Positions 42,501 to 52,200 of a stretch of DNA of 64,000 bases are shown one piece after another (within the stretch, counting starts at the first letter, position 1; the number at the start of each line of letters is the position of its first letter). Position numbers and translations under genes: made by a program. The notes below the pieces were generated by a model that worked only from the letters and a program-made list of their open reading frames with translations, did no database searches and was not told the origin of the DNA. This stretch comes from Polaribacter sp. SA4-10 (GTDB lineage Bacteria; Bacteroidota; Bacteroidia; Flavobacteriales; Flavobacteriaceae), in contig NZ_CP019331.1 in assembly GCF_002163835.1 (NCBI RefSeq), forward strand, positions 2,765,001-2,829,000. The letters are read 5' to 3'.

Positions 42501-45500
42501 GGCTCAAATAGTTTTGCATCCATAGAAAAAGGAACAACAATAACTTATACATCAGAAAAAGTAGATGCTTCAGCAGGTGAAGACGGTGTTGGTTTTTATG
42601 CGTCTATTGGACCAAATATTACAATTAGTACAGGTGCAATTGCGGCATATACAGATGTAGAAACTGCTTTTGTTGCAGATACAGAAGGTTTAATGTCTAA
42701 ATCGATAACTAATACAAGCCAAAATGTAACCACAAATAGTTATACATTTAATCAAACAATTTCTACTAGTGATGCTATTGATTTTGTAGGTTCTGATGGA
42801 GATTTATACATTGGAAATGCTAAAAATATGTATTATGGTCTTTTTGATAATATGTTTATTACTGAAAACGTGTTAATGTCAACAAACGGAACAGCAGTGG
42901 CACATATTACAATAACAGGTGTAGATGAAGGAGGTAACAGTAAAGATTTATATGTAAGTACTAGAAAAGATCGTGTTATTGGAGAGCAACCAACAAATAC
43001 ATTTTTCTCGTATTCTCAAAAACATATTGTAGAAACTTTAATACCAGAGTTGATTGCTTTTGCAGAGGGTTTTGATCAAAGTTCTGAGCCAGTAGGATCA
43101 TTAAGAACAGCAGAGTCATACACAAATCAAGCAAATTTATGGAAACGAATTATTCAAGAAAATGAAAAAACGAAGTTTGATGCAAAGAATAATAGAGAAA
43201 CGTATAAGCAAGAAGTTTTAGAAAAAGTTAATGGTTTTGGAGAATATCAAACTCAAATAAATAATTTGGTAAATGAAAATTTCTTTTCCAATCAATCTTT
43301 TGATGCTGGTTTGGGTGCGTTTACAAGTGCTATTTCTACGGTTAAAATTAATGGAAAATCTACAGAAATAACAATTGAAACATCAAATGAATTTAAAGAA
43401 CAACTTGGTAACTTTGTAAATAGTGTAGGTTATAATTCTGTGTTTACTCAAGTACATTCAGAAATAGATACAGATATACTTAATTCTGAAGAAGAGATTA
43501 CAACCACAATTTCGTATACCTTAAAAGATAATGATTTATTTAATGTATTAAGTGTAGATGTGGTAAATATGTTTGATGGTAATGGACCTGTTTTTATAAC
43601 AAAAGGTGGTTCTACCTCATGTCCTTACGAAGGCGAAACAACCTCTATTTTTTATGAACAAGCAGAAGCGTATAGCACAAACGGAATTGGTGTTGGAGGT
43701 GAGGTTCTAGGAGACGCAACAAATAGCGTGTATAAACCAGATGTAAGAGCAGACAAAAGTGTTCTAAAAAATATTCCAGAAAGTGAAGGGGCATTGTTTA
43801 CTTTACTTCTAAAGAATAATAGTGAAACACAATCTGCATTAGAATACATTATAGAGGTTGACGCTTTAACCTTAAATGGTGCTTCTACGAACATAGCACC
43901 TAATGGGGTTAATGTATATATTCCTTATAATGAAACGGTAGAATTTCCTTTTGAAGTGTATAAATCATCTGCGTCAAGTATCTTTAAATATGATAACATT
44001 AGAGTGTATTTAAAAGCGCCTTGTGATGATATTAATTCTTCTGAAGCTTTTATAGATGTTTCGGTAGAGTTTAAACCATCGTGCTCTACAGTAACTGTTT
44101 CTGCACCACAAGACAATTGGATTTTTAACAGAGCAGAAGGGTATACTACAGTTACAAATAATAATGGAGCTACAACCACTACAACAAACGAATTACCCAT
44201 TACGTTTACAGATTTTAATACCGATTTTGCGGGGTTCATAAAAATAGAATTGCAATATAGAAATGCAAACTCTGCAAATTGGATGAAGTTTAAAACCTAT
44301 TATGGTACGCTAGCTTTAATGGGTGCAGCAGAAGATGACGATGGTGCAGTTATAGATCCTGCAAAATCAGAATACACCTTTAATTGGGATATTATTGGAG
44401 AAAATATTTCAGATGGCAATTACGAGTTTAGAGCAATTTCTTATTGTACTGATGATGTTATTAACGTTTCGCCAATTGTACAAGGAGTTGTCAATTTAAA
44501 TGCACCAGTGCTATTTGGCACCCCACAACCTTCTGATGGTATTTTAGATGTTGGCGAAGATATTTCTTTGCGATTTAATGAAGCTGTTTTTGAAGGTGAC
44601 TTAACTCATATTAAAGTAACGGGTTTGCAGACTCAACAAGAAATAGACCATAGTGTTTCTGTATTTTTAGATGGGGGTGCAAATCAAATAGAATTACCAT
44701 ATCAAATATTACCAAATGGTGCATTTACCATGCAATTTTGGTATAAAAATGCAACCACTGGAGTTGGAGATTTAATTACTCAAGAAAACGGAATTAATGC
44801 TAGCTTAGAAGGTAACGACCTTACATTTAGTGTGGGAGGAGCATCCGTAACTGCAACAATAAATCCTTCTCAATATAATTTCTATTCTTTAGTGTATCAA
44901 ACTGGAGGCAGCCCTCAATTACTGATATTTGAGAATGGAGAGGTAACTGGTTATACAAATTTAAATGGAGATTTAGACTTCAATTCTAATAGCTCAATTT
45001 TTATAGGAGGCAATAATGTAATTGGTAACATTCATGATATTCGTTTTTGGTCTAAAACCTTTACACCTGCGCAAGCAAATGTAGCAAAAGACAGAACATT
45101 AACAGGTAGAGAGTTAAATTTGTTAGGCTATTGGACTTTAGATGAAGGCCATGGAAAAGTAGGAGTTGATAAAGCTAAAAGCAGAAATGCAATTGTAAAT
45201 TTAGATTGGGCTATTAATCCACAAGGAACCGGGTATAAATTTGTTGATAATTCTTACTTATCTTTAGAAAATGTAGGCTTTGTGCAACCTAGTATTGCAG
45301 AAGATATCACATTGTCATTTTGGGTTAAAACTACGATAGCAGCTAAAGGAACTATTTTTTCTAATGGAAAAGGAAATAATGATGATCTTGAGCTAACCAA
45401 TGGTTTTAGAAATAAATGGTCTGTAAATATGAAATCTGACGGTAATTTAGAACTACTATCAGAAAATATGTCTTATGACTTAACTACTCAAAGTATCGCA

Positions 45501-47930
45501 GATGGCTCTTGGCATCATGTTGCTTTAGTTGTTAAAAGAGGGGGTGCTATAAGTTCTTATATAGATGCTTTAGAAGTAGCCTCTATTTCTTCAGCACATA
45601 TTGGAGGAGTTTCTGGAAACAAAATTTTAATAGGGGCGCGTTTGTATGAAGATTCTTCTTCTACAGAAACGATTGACAATCATTTTACAGGAAATTTAGA
45701 TGAGATTCGTTTGTGGAATACTGCAAGAAGTTTCGAGCAAATTAAAAGAGATCGCTATTTTGAGATCGAAGCATCTTCTGAGGGTTTAATGTTGTATACA
45801 GACTTTAATCAGGAAGATACTAACACCACAAATGGTCCTAAATACAGTCATTTGGTTGTGAATAATGGGGTGTCGTCTACCTTTTCAATTTTAAATGGAG
45901 GAACGCAAAGCTATACGGAAGATTCACCTCCATTAAAACCGAAGTTACAATTTACAAACATTCCTTTTACCACGGTAATTAATGGAGATCAAATGATTAT
46001 TCAACCCACGTTAACAACAGAAGAATGGGCGCTTTTTGAAGGGCAGATTTTAGATTTCTCTGTATCTAAAATGTTAGATAAACATTTTAATGAGCAAATC
46101 TCACCAATAACGTGGTCTGCTTTTGTAAGCAAACAAGAAATAGAATGGTTTACACAAAATCAAACAAAAGAGATTGTAGCTGAGAAAAAGGTAAATGAAG
46201 CCTATTCATTTACAATGGATGTTGTAAATAAAGGAGGTAGCAATCAAGCCTATACAATTAGTGGTGTGCCAACTTGGATAACGGTTCAGGATATGTCGGG
46301 ATCTGTAGCACCAAACGCAACAAAACAGGTGGTTTTTAAAGTCGATGATGAGTTAGCAATGGGTACATATAACGCAGATATCTATCTAGAAACTGCATCC
46401 GAATTTAACGACAGATTAACCTTAGATTTAAGAGTGTTAACAACAGCACCAGATTGGTCTATAAATGCGCCTGATTATTCTAGTAGTATGAATGTTATTG
46501 GTAAAATTAAAATTAATGAGGTTTTTTCTAGAGATCAATACACTAAAATTGGTGCTTTTGTAAATGATACACCAAGAGGAGAGGCTTATTTAAAATATGA
46601 TACAGCTTATGATAGTTATTTTGTATACTTAACTGCGTATAGCAATGTTACAAGTGATGAAAAAATAACCTTTAAAATTTGGGATGCAATCAATGGCCAA
46701 GTTTTAATAGCTGCTATAGATGGTGCGCCAAGCACGTCTTTTTTACAGAATGCGGTTTTAGGCTCAAAATCAACCCCAGTCCTATTTTCTGGAGCTGAAT
46801 TTTCTGAACAGACATTGGCTTTAAATCAAGGTTGGACCTGGACCTCTTTTTATGTAGAAGATGACAGATTTAACAATGTAAAAGCAACATTTGACGGATT
46901 GGTTTTACAAGACAATGATCAGATTAAATCTCAAAATAAATATACAAATTATGAAGACAACTATTGGTATGGTTCTTTAACTACGATAGCCAATAACCGC
47001 ATGTATAAAGTGAAATTGGCAGCTGCAAACGCCTTAGTATTAATTGGAAATGATGTGGATGAAGCGAATATAGACTTGACTATTAATATAGGGTGGAACT
47101 GGTTACCGTTTCCGATTCATAGAAATATTAGTTTAAATGAAGCCCTTTCGTTTTATAATCCTACCGATGGTGATGTTATAAAAGATCAATATACTTTTGC
47201 AATTTATGATACCAGTTCTGGCTGGAGTGGAACACTTAATTATATGCAATCTAATAGAGGGTATATGATAAAGTCTGGAGCTTCAGCTTCGCAAACGTTA
47301 AATTATCCGAATTCAGAGAACGCAGCGAAATCTGATTCATCGGGTCAAGAACATGCTGCAGAAACCATTGCGCTATTTTCTAGATACAATGCCAACATGA
47401 GTATTGTTGCAGAAGTTATAGCCGATGGTAACTTTACTAAAGTTTTAGTCTATGATTCTGATGGCGTTTTAAGAGGAGCGTCTCCAATTGTTACTTTACA
47501 GAAGAAAAGAATAAGTTTTATTTCTGTTTTTAGTAATTCAAATGATGCTTTAAAGTTTAAGGTTTCTGACGGAATTACAGAAGTAGATGCAATGTCTAGT
47601 TTTGTTTTTGAAAACAATAAAGTTCTTGGAAAACTTAAAGCACCAGTTGTTTTAAACTTAATGAGTTTGTCATCTGAAGATGTGTTTCTAAGTAATGTTG
47701 TTATGTATCCAAACCCGTTTTCAAATAGCATAATTATAAACGCGTCTCTGCAAGCAGATAAGGTTACTAAAATTGAAATATTTAGTACGATTGGTGCGCT
47801 TGTGAACACAATTTCTACAGATAAGGATATTACTGCAATAGATACTTCTAGTTTAGCAAAAGGAGTTTATTTGATGAAGTTAAGTACTTCTGATGGAAAG
47901 AGTATTATTAAGAAAATGGTTAAAAAATAA
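39504..47930 (+). CDS. Giant T9SS-exported LamG surface protein, 2808 residues
   Basis: Signal peptide (MNKILQVICLCLLVHTAKAQ), then modules in this order. Fibronectin-like strands (about 80-170). LamG-type lectin 1 (about 216-440; GYNGYLDEVRIWQRALSEDEI). Carboxypeptidase-regulatory-like domain (about 620-695; ETDSDGSFSINVPIGQHRIEV). A long unassigned middle. LamG 2 (about 1712-1885; GNIHDIRFWSKTFT). LamG 3 (about 1912-2105; GNLDEIRLWNTARSFEQIKR). A BACON-like domain (about 2213-2312). The shared 'WS(V/I)N' domain (about 2316-2429). Two GWxW repeats (about 2438-2593), and a type A T9SS sorting domain (about 2732-2808; MYPNPFSNSIIIN...KGVYLMKLST). It probably works as an adhesin or glycan-binding scaffold outside the cell. 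Confidence 0.85.
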   Translation: MNKILQVICLCLLVHTAKAQEQSQHQLFVGNAAIDYKSTDDYNLQMQVGNPLPSFLYPSAFRTRFGFPYGILYIAQTFVIDGFEVSKGYYTDRVNIKWEFGANQNVTEKINIYRKELGSVTPMQLISSVSKDVYEYNDTQTQGGVLYEYKVEAVGVSEIEELYTTYITGVGFRNPTATVSGSISFDGGSPVQDALVFAEANGADNNSGSSLQFIGGFVEINNIEYEIPTKQLTLQTWVTKQDYIIQLQTTDNYNIEFSAGKFIDIDSAVHSIKLEVLINGQQLTTVILKDSYPTGELDNEGNDVFENISSLTDTSFIHVSTVLEQGSKPKFYLNGREITQAYIDGIFGSDSVSKPSLNVGVFSNYTIDATIDKVIIGQGINGDGYNGYLDEVRIWQRALSEDEIRRDYRRYISGSETDLSIYLRMDEKEGANVYDFSKKGFRQNKNDGFFGSKVGFSSVTPTKKQLGVFGVTDANGAYTISSIGYAGTGESFVISPSLGVHKFEPASQSLFLGAEASVVNQLNFKDISSFKFNGRAVYNVQGVFNSTTLDNTEAYRDIQDFGYNQYQVTSNNNRITLNKGQYYYDGGTINLNNGYYEDGELKKYPVIGLEKANIYIDGNIVINANNQPVETDSDGSFSINVPIGQHRIEVRKDGHTFAHNGYFPASDTFNFVEDQIEQRWFIDTTRISLVGRVVGGKIESDKPVGFGLEGAFSYTNNAGTDNEETELISSKNNIGIAEIILKGNINTTSLDVSVATDSITGEYKTSLIPYIYHIKPGDLKVPSNPALNGAFLTSTETLNLVTTPVLDSVSYTTKDGTELFSEAFHHKKSFRYNAPVTVELINQEYEREIEIGGNIYNIAALTVPLYLQRKKYNMLFEVSQNYVNKDAAVDVLIKEFFTEGTFNITNNFEIAGASTMALIQNRTQYKYSFYAGEPNISIADSFKSAITVQYSIPGSNTLTISNLDYFKNEGIVKGGKSSGGVAFATIAPEVPDIILRDPPGSNSFASIEKGTTITYTSEKVDASAGEDGVGFYASIGPNITISTGAIAAYTDVETAFVADTEGLMSKSITNTSQNVTTNSYTFNQTISTSDAIDFVGSDGDLYIGNAKNMYYGLFDNMFITENVLMSTNGTAVAHITITGVDEGGNSKDLYVSTRKDRVIGEQPTNTFFSYSQKHIVETLIPELIAFAEGFDQSSEPVGSLRTAESYTNQANLWKRIIQENEKTKFDAKNNRETYKQEVLEKVNGFGEYQTQINNLVNENFFSNQSFDAGLGAFTSAISTVKINGKSTEITIETSNEFKEQLGNFVNSVGYNSVFTQVHSEIDTDILNSEEEITTTISYTLKDNDLFNVLSVDVVNMFDGNGPVFITKGGSTSCPYEGETTSIFYEQAEAYSTNGIGVGGEVLGDATNSVYKPDVRADKSVLKNIPESEGALFTLLLKNNSETQSALEYIIEVDALTLNGASTNIAPNGVNVYIPYNETVEFPFEVYKSSASSIFKYDNIRVYLKAPCDDINSSEAFIDVSVEFKPSCSTVTVSAPQDNWIFNRAEGYTTVTNNNGATTTTTNELPITFTDFNTDFAGFIKIELQYRNANSANWMKFKTYYGTLALMGAAEDDDGAVIDPAKSEYTFNWDIIGENISDGNYEFRAISYCTDDVINVSPIVQGVVNLNAPVLFGTPQPSDGILDVGEDISLRFNEAVFEGDLTHIKVTGLQTQQEIDHSVSVFLDGGANQIELPYQILPNGAFTMQFWYKNATTGVGDLITQENGINASLEGNDLTFSVGGASVTATINPSQYNFYSLVYQTGGSPQLLIFENGEVTGYTNLNGDLDFNSNSSIFIGGNNVIGNIHDIRFWSKTFTPAQANVAKDRTLTGRELNLLGYWTLDEGHGKVGVDKAKSRNAIVNLDWAINPQGTGYKFVDNSYLSLENVGFVQPSIAEDITLSFWVKTTIAAKGTIFSNGKGNNDDLELTNGFRNKWSVNMKSDGNLELLSENMSYDLTTQSIADGSWHHVALVVKRGGAISSYIDALEVASISSAHIGGVSGNKILIGARLYEDSSSTETIDNHFTGNLDEIRLWNTARSFEQIKRDRYFEIEASSEGLMLYTDFNQEDTNTTNGPKYSHLVVNNGVSSTFSILNGGTQSYTEDSPPLKPKLQFTNIPFTTVINGDQMIIQPTLTTEEWALFEGQILDFSVSKMLDKHFNEQISPITWSAFVSKQEIEWFTQNQTKEIVAEKKVNEAYSFTMDVVNKGGSNQAYTISGVPTWITVQDMSGSVAPNATKQVVFKVDDELAMGTYNADIYLETASEFNDRLTLDLRVLTTAPDWSINAPDYSSSMNVIGKIKINEVFSRDQYTKIGAFVNDTPRGEAYLKYDTAYDSYFVYLTAYSNVTSDEKITFKIWDAINGQVLIAAIDGAPSTSFLQNAVLGSKSTPVLFSGAEFSEQTLALNQGWTWTSFYVEDDRFNNVKATFDGLVLQDNDQIKSQNKYTNYEDNYWYGSLTTIANNRMYKVKLAAANALVLIGNDVDEANIDLTINIGWNWLPFPIHRNISLNEALSFYNPTDGDVIKDQYTFAIYDTSSGWSGTLNYMQSNRGYMIKSGASASQTLNYPNSENAAKSDSSGQEHAAETIALFSRYNANMSIVAEVIADGNFTKVLVYDSDGVLRGASPIVTLQKKRISFISVFSNSNDALKFKVSDGITEVDAMSSFVFENNKVLGKLKAPVVLNLMSLSSEDVFLSNVVMYPNPFSNSIIINASLQADKVTKIEIFSTIGALVNTISTDKDITAIDTSSLAKGVYLMKLSTSDGKSIIKKMVKK

Positions 47931-47938
47931 GATAGACT

Positions 47939-49228
47939 ATGAAGAACTATTTTATTTTTTTAACTCTATTATTAATAGGGTTAAAAGCAAAGGCACAAGA
48001 TCCTAATTGGTCTGTAAATTCGGCGAACTATCAATATAGCATGACTTTTACGACATTTTTAAATGTAAATGGCACAACTTTATCTTCGGGTGAAAATAAA
48101 GTTGCGGCTTTTGTAAATGGTGAAATAAGGGGTGTGGCAAATGTAGTTTTTGTTGCAAGCGCAAATAAATATGTAGCCTATTTGTCTGTATTTGCCAATA
48201 CAAATGGAGAAACAATAACTTTTAAAATCTATGATAGTGCGAATGATAATGTTGTTGATATTACAGCAACCGAAAATTTTATCATTGATGGTAATGTTGG
48301 TGGTATTTTTCAGTCTTACAGTATTGCAGATCCAGCTTTAAATAATGAAGCTCTTTTAAATTTGTTTTCTTTTAAAGGGGTTTCAACAGTTTCTGAAGTA
48401 GTGAACAATAATAATGTAGCTGTTGTTCTTCCTTTCGGTACAGATATTACTGGCTTGACGATTGAATATGTTTTGAGTAATGGAGCAAACCTCTTTCTTG
48501 AAAATACAAAACAGTTATCAGGAGCATCTGTACAAGATTTTACCAACACCGTTACTTATAAAGTTTTATCAGAAAATGAAGAAGTATTCGTGGAATATGA
48601 GGTAAGTGTTACTGTGGCAAGTGAAAATGTAGATCCGCCGGTATTGGTTTTAACAAGTGCTGCAAATAGTGTTGTTAAGCAAGCACCGCTGCAGGTTAAT
48701 TTAACAACAAATGTTGCTATTTCTAACTTTATTCCGGAAGATGTTTTGTGCGTTAATGCAGTTGTTTCGAATATAAAGAAAGAAAACGAATTACTTTATG
48801 TACTAACAGTTGTGCCAATTCAACAAGGTGATTTTTCTATAGAAATACCACAAAATAAGGTTCTAAATTCTGATAATGAAGGGAATTCACCATCTAATAA
48901 ATTGACATTTATCTATGATCTTGTAAGACCTTATGTAGCTACTATTAAAAGAAAGGATCCGACAGAAGAAATTACAAAAGATGATATACTAGAATTTACG
49001 GTAACGTTTAGTGAAGACGTAGAAAATGTTTCTTCGTCTGATTTTGTGAGTGTTTCTGACGCAACATTTACAGTAGTAAAAGAAAACGATTCAACCTATT
49101 TAATTACTGTTATGAGTATAGCAGACTTTTATGGCGTAGTTTCTTTAAATATAAAGCCAGTAAATACAATACAAGATAAAGCGGGTAACTTATTGTTAAA
49201 CACTGTCATTAACGTACATCAAAATTAA
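47939..49228 (+). CDS. Secreted WSVN/DUF5018-like protein without T9SS domain
   Basis: A 429-residue protein with signal peptide MKNYFIFLTLLLIGLKAKAQ. It has a domain of about 115 residues starting DPNWSVNSANYQYSM, with the core AAFVNGEIRGVANV. A DUF5018-like domain follows (about 140-220; FGTDITGL...QLSGASVQDFTNTVTYKVLSE), then two Ig-like segments ending at DKAGNLLLNTVINVHQN. Over its whole length it parallels the first ~430 residues of the next gene's product, so the two genes are a tandem duplication. Unlike both neighbours it lacks a T9SS sorting domain. It lies 8 bp after the giant gene and 3 bp before its paralogue. Confidence 0.75.
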   Translation: MKNYFIFLTLLLIGLKAKAQDPNWSVNSANYQYSMTFTTFLNVNGTTLSSGENKVAAFVNGEIRGVANVVFVASANKYVAYLSVFANTNGETITFKIYDSANDNVVDITATENFIIDGNVGGIFQSYSIADPALNNEALLNLFSFKGVSTVSEVVNNNNVAVVLPFGTDITGLTIEYVLSNGANLFLENTKQLSGASVQDFTNTVTYKVLSENEEVFVEYEVSVTVASENVDPPVLVLTSAANSVVKQAPLQVNLTTNVAISNFIPEDVLCVNAVVSNIKKENELLYVLTVVPIQQGDFSIEIPQNKVLNSDNEGNSPSNKLTFIYDLVRPYVATIKRKDPTEEITKDDILEFTVTFSEDVENVSSSDFVSVSDATFTVVKENDSTYLITVMSIADFYGVVSLNIKPVNTIQDKAGNLLLNTVINVHQN

Positions 49229-49231
49229 GAG

Positions 49232-52200
49232 ATGAAAACAAAAATTTCAAAATTTTCTTTTGTAGTTTTAATCTATTTTTTGATACAAACTATAAATGCA
49301 CAAGACCCTAATTGGTCTGTAAATACAGCTAATTATCAATATAGCATGACATTTACGTCATTTTTAAATATAAATGGAACAATACTTAAAGATCAAGAAG
49401 ATAAAGTTGCTGCTTTTGTAAATGGAGAAATAAGAGGCGTAGCAAATATAGAATATGTTGCAAGTGCTAATAAGTATGTTGCTTATTTGTCTGTGTATGC
49501 GAATACTGATTTAGAGACTATTAATTTTAAAATTTATAATAGTACTGCAGATATTGTTATAGATATTAATAAGACAGAATCTTTTAAAATAGATGGCAGT
49601 ATGGGAGGTGTCTTTCAATCTTATAGTATTGCAAGTCCACAATTAAACGAAAATGGGGTATTTAATTCTTTTAGTTTTTTAGGAATTTCAGCTTTGGAAA
49701 CAGCTATTTTATCTGATAAAATAAATATTATCTTGCCTAAGAATACAGATATTTCTTCTTTAACGGCTGTTTTTGAAACGAGTACAAATTCAAAAGTATT
49801 TGTAGATCAAACGATACAAACGTCTGGTAGTGTTTCACGAGACTTTATAGCACCAATTGTTTACAATGTTTTGTCTGAAGACGAAGCAACTTTTACCGCA
49901 TACGAAATTTTAGTTTCTATAGATTCTAGTGTAGCTCCAACATCAGTTGTGATTTCTACAACACAAATTTTGAATACAAATTTAAATCCAGTAACGTTAG
50001 ATGTTGTGTTTTCTAATGTAGTTTCTGGTCTTGAGTTAACAGATTTTCTACTAAATAATGCAGTTATATCATCCTTATCAACTTTAGATTCAAAAAGTTA
50101 TAAAGTTGATATTATTCCTTTATCAGAAGGTGCTTTTTCTATTCAAGTTCCAGCAGAAGTTGTTTTAGATGAGAATAATAACTTAGCTGAAATTTCAAAT
50201 AAGCTAGAGTTAGTTTATGATATTTCCAAACCAATAATTAATAACATTTCTGTTCATTCTGATGCTGGACTTTGGTGGTTTATAGTAACATTTAGTGAGT
50301 ATGTTTTAAATGTAGATAGTTCAGATTTTGAGTTAGAGGGAATTGCTTCTAGCGGATTGTCTATTGCTAGTGTTGAGCAAATTTCAAATACAGCCTACAA
50401 AATAGAAATCGCGAATTCTAACACACATGTTGGGGTTATTTCAGTGCAATTAAAAAGTAGTACTGATATTCTAGATGATTTTGGAAATTCTGCAATACAA
50501 ACTGATTTTGAATCGTATTTTTTAAATAATGGAGCGCTTTCTAATAATGCATTAACAAAAACAAAAAATTATGTTTTAAATTATGATTTTGAAGCTTGGT
50601 TAAATCCTTTTTCTTTAAATTCTTGGAGTATAGAAAGAGGAGATGAAACACAAAATACATATTCTCAAGTTTCACAAGAAAAATCAGAAACAAGAGGGTC
50701 TTCGTCAGAAACAGCTTTAAGGTATTTTGTTACAACAAAATCTAAAGGTTTTTTAAAAACAAGTTTACCAATTGCAGCAGATTCAGACGGAAGATACTTC
50801 TTTGGTGTTTGGCTTAAGGCAGTAACTGTTGGAGATAAAATTTCAATCGGAGTGAATAATAACACCCAAATTTTAACTGATATATATACAGCAACAAATA
50901 CAAATTGGAATTATGTAGTTAAATATTTTGATGCAAATATGGCAGACCAAATAACGCCTGTAATTATACCAGAAACAGAAAATGTTACCTTTTATATAGA
51001 TGATACTTCTTTAAAACAAGGTTTGGCAGGATCAAGTATCGAATGGAATGCAGCTAACGGAATAGTGAAAGCACACACAGATTTTTTTGAAACAGAGGCT
51101 GACTCGGGTAAAACGTATGTGTCAATTTCTGAAGAAGCTAATGTGAATAATATACACAATGGTTTAAAAAGTTTAAAAGTTGTAACTACAAGTGGTGCAA
51201 GTGCTTCTAATAAAGGAATTGTTTCATTCAAGTCAAATACAACTGTCGGTAATAGGTTTCAGCATCCAGAATTAACAAAAAGAGAATATCAAACTTCTGT
51301 TTGGGTAAAGTCGGAAACAATTGCCGATGTTTTTTATGCTTTAAATGTTGATGGAGTAAACATGAGTTCTTCTAAAATTACTTTACCAGTAAATACTTGG
51401 ATACAAGTATTTAGTCCGGTAGTTTCTCTTGATGGTTCTAATGCATCAGAAATTGAAATGTATCCGAAGTTATATTTTACAACACCCAATACAAATTATT
51501 ATGTTGATGATTTCTTTTTAGATTGGGATGCTGAAGGAGAATTAAACAGTGTTGTTTGGTCTGGAAGTATAGATAGTAATTGGTCGAATGTTAGTAACTG
51601 GAACTCAGATTTAGTTTTGCCATCAACTAATGACAATGTTTACATCCCGTCTGGTTTAATAAATTATCCAGCAATCGCTGAGAATACAAGTGTAAGTATA
51701 AAGAATCTAAATATTGACGGTTCATTAACTGCAGAAAATGGAGCTTCTTTAATTGTTAAAGAGGTTTCTAATGGAGAAATAACATATAGTTTAAAAGTTA
51801 ACGATACGAAATGGCATTTAGTCTCTAGTCCTGTCGTTGGTGAAACATATGATACTGCTTGGGTAGACAATAATTTAATTGATGATAGTTCAAGTTCTAA
51901 TAATAATTTAGCGATTGCTTCTTACATAAATACAATAGATTTGGATGGAGATTGGGTATATCCAACAATAGGAGATTCAGGTGATTTTAATAATGGTCAA
52001 GGGTATTCTATAAAAAAAGATGAAATTACAAATTCAGATATTAGTTTTACAGGAGCTATAAAAATAGAAGATTTTTTTACTACTATTGATAAAGGGTTTG
52101 GAGACGAAAATAAATGGAATTTAGTAGGAAATCCTTTTCCTTCTTATATTTTAGTAGGTGATTTACTTGCTTTAAATTTAGAAAGTTTGTCAAATACTCA

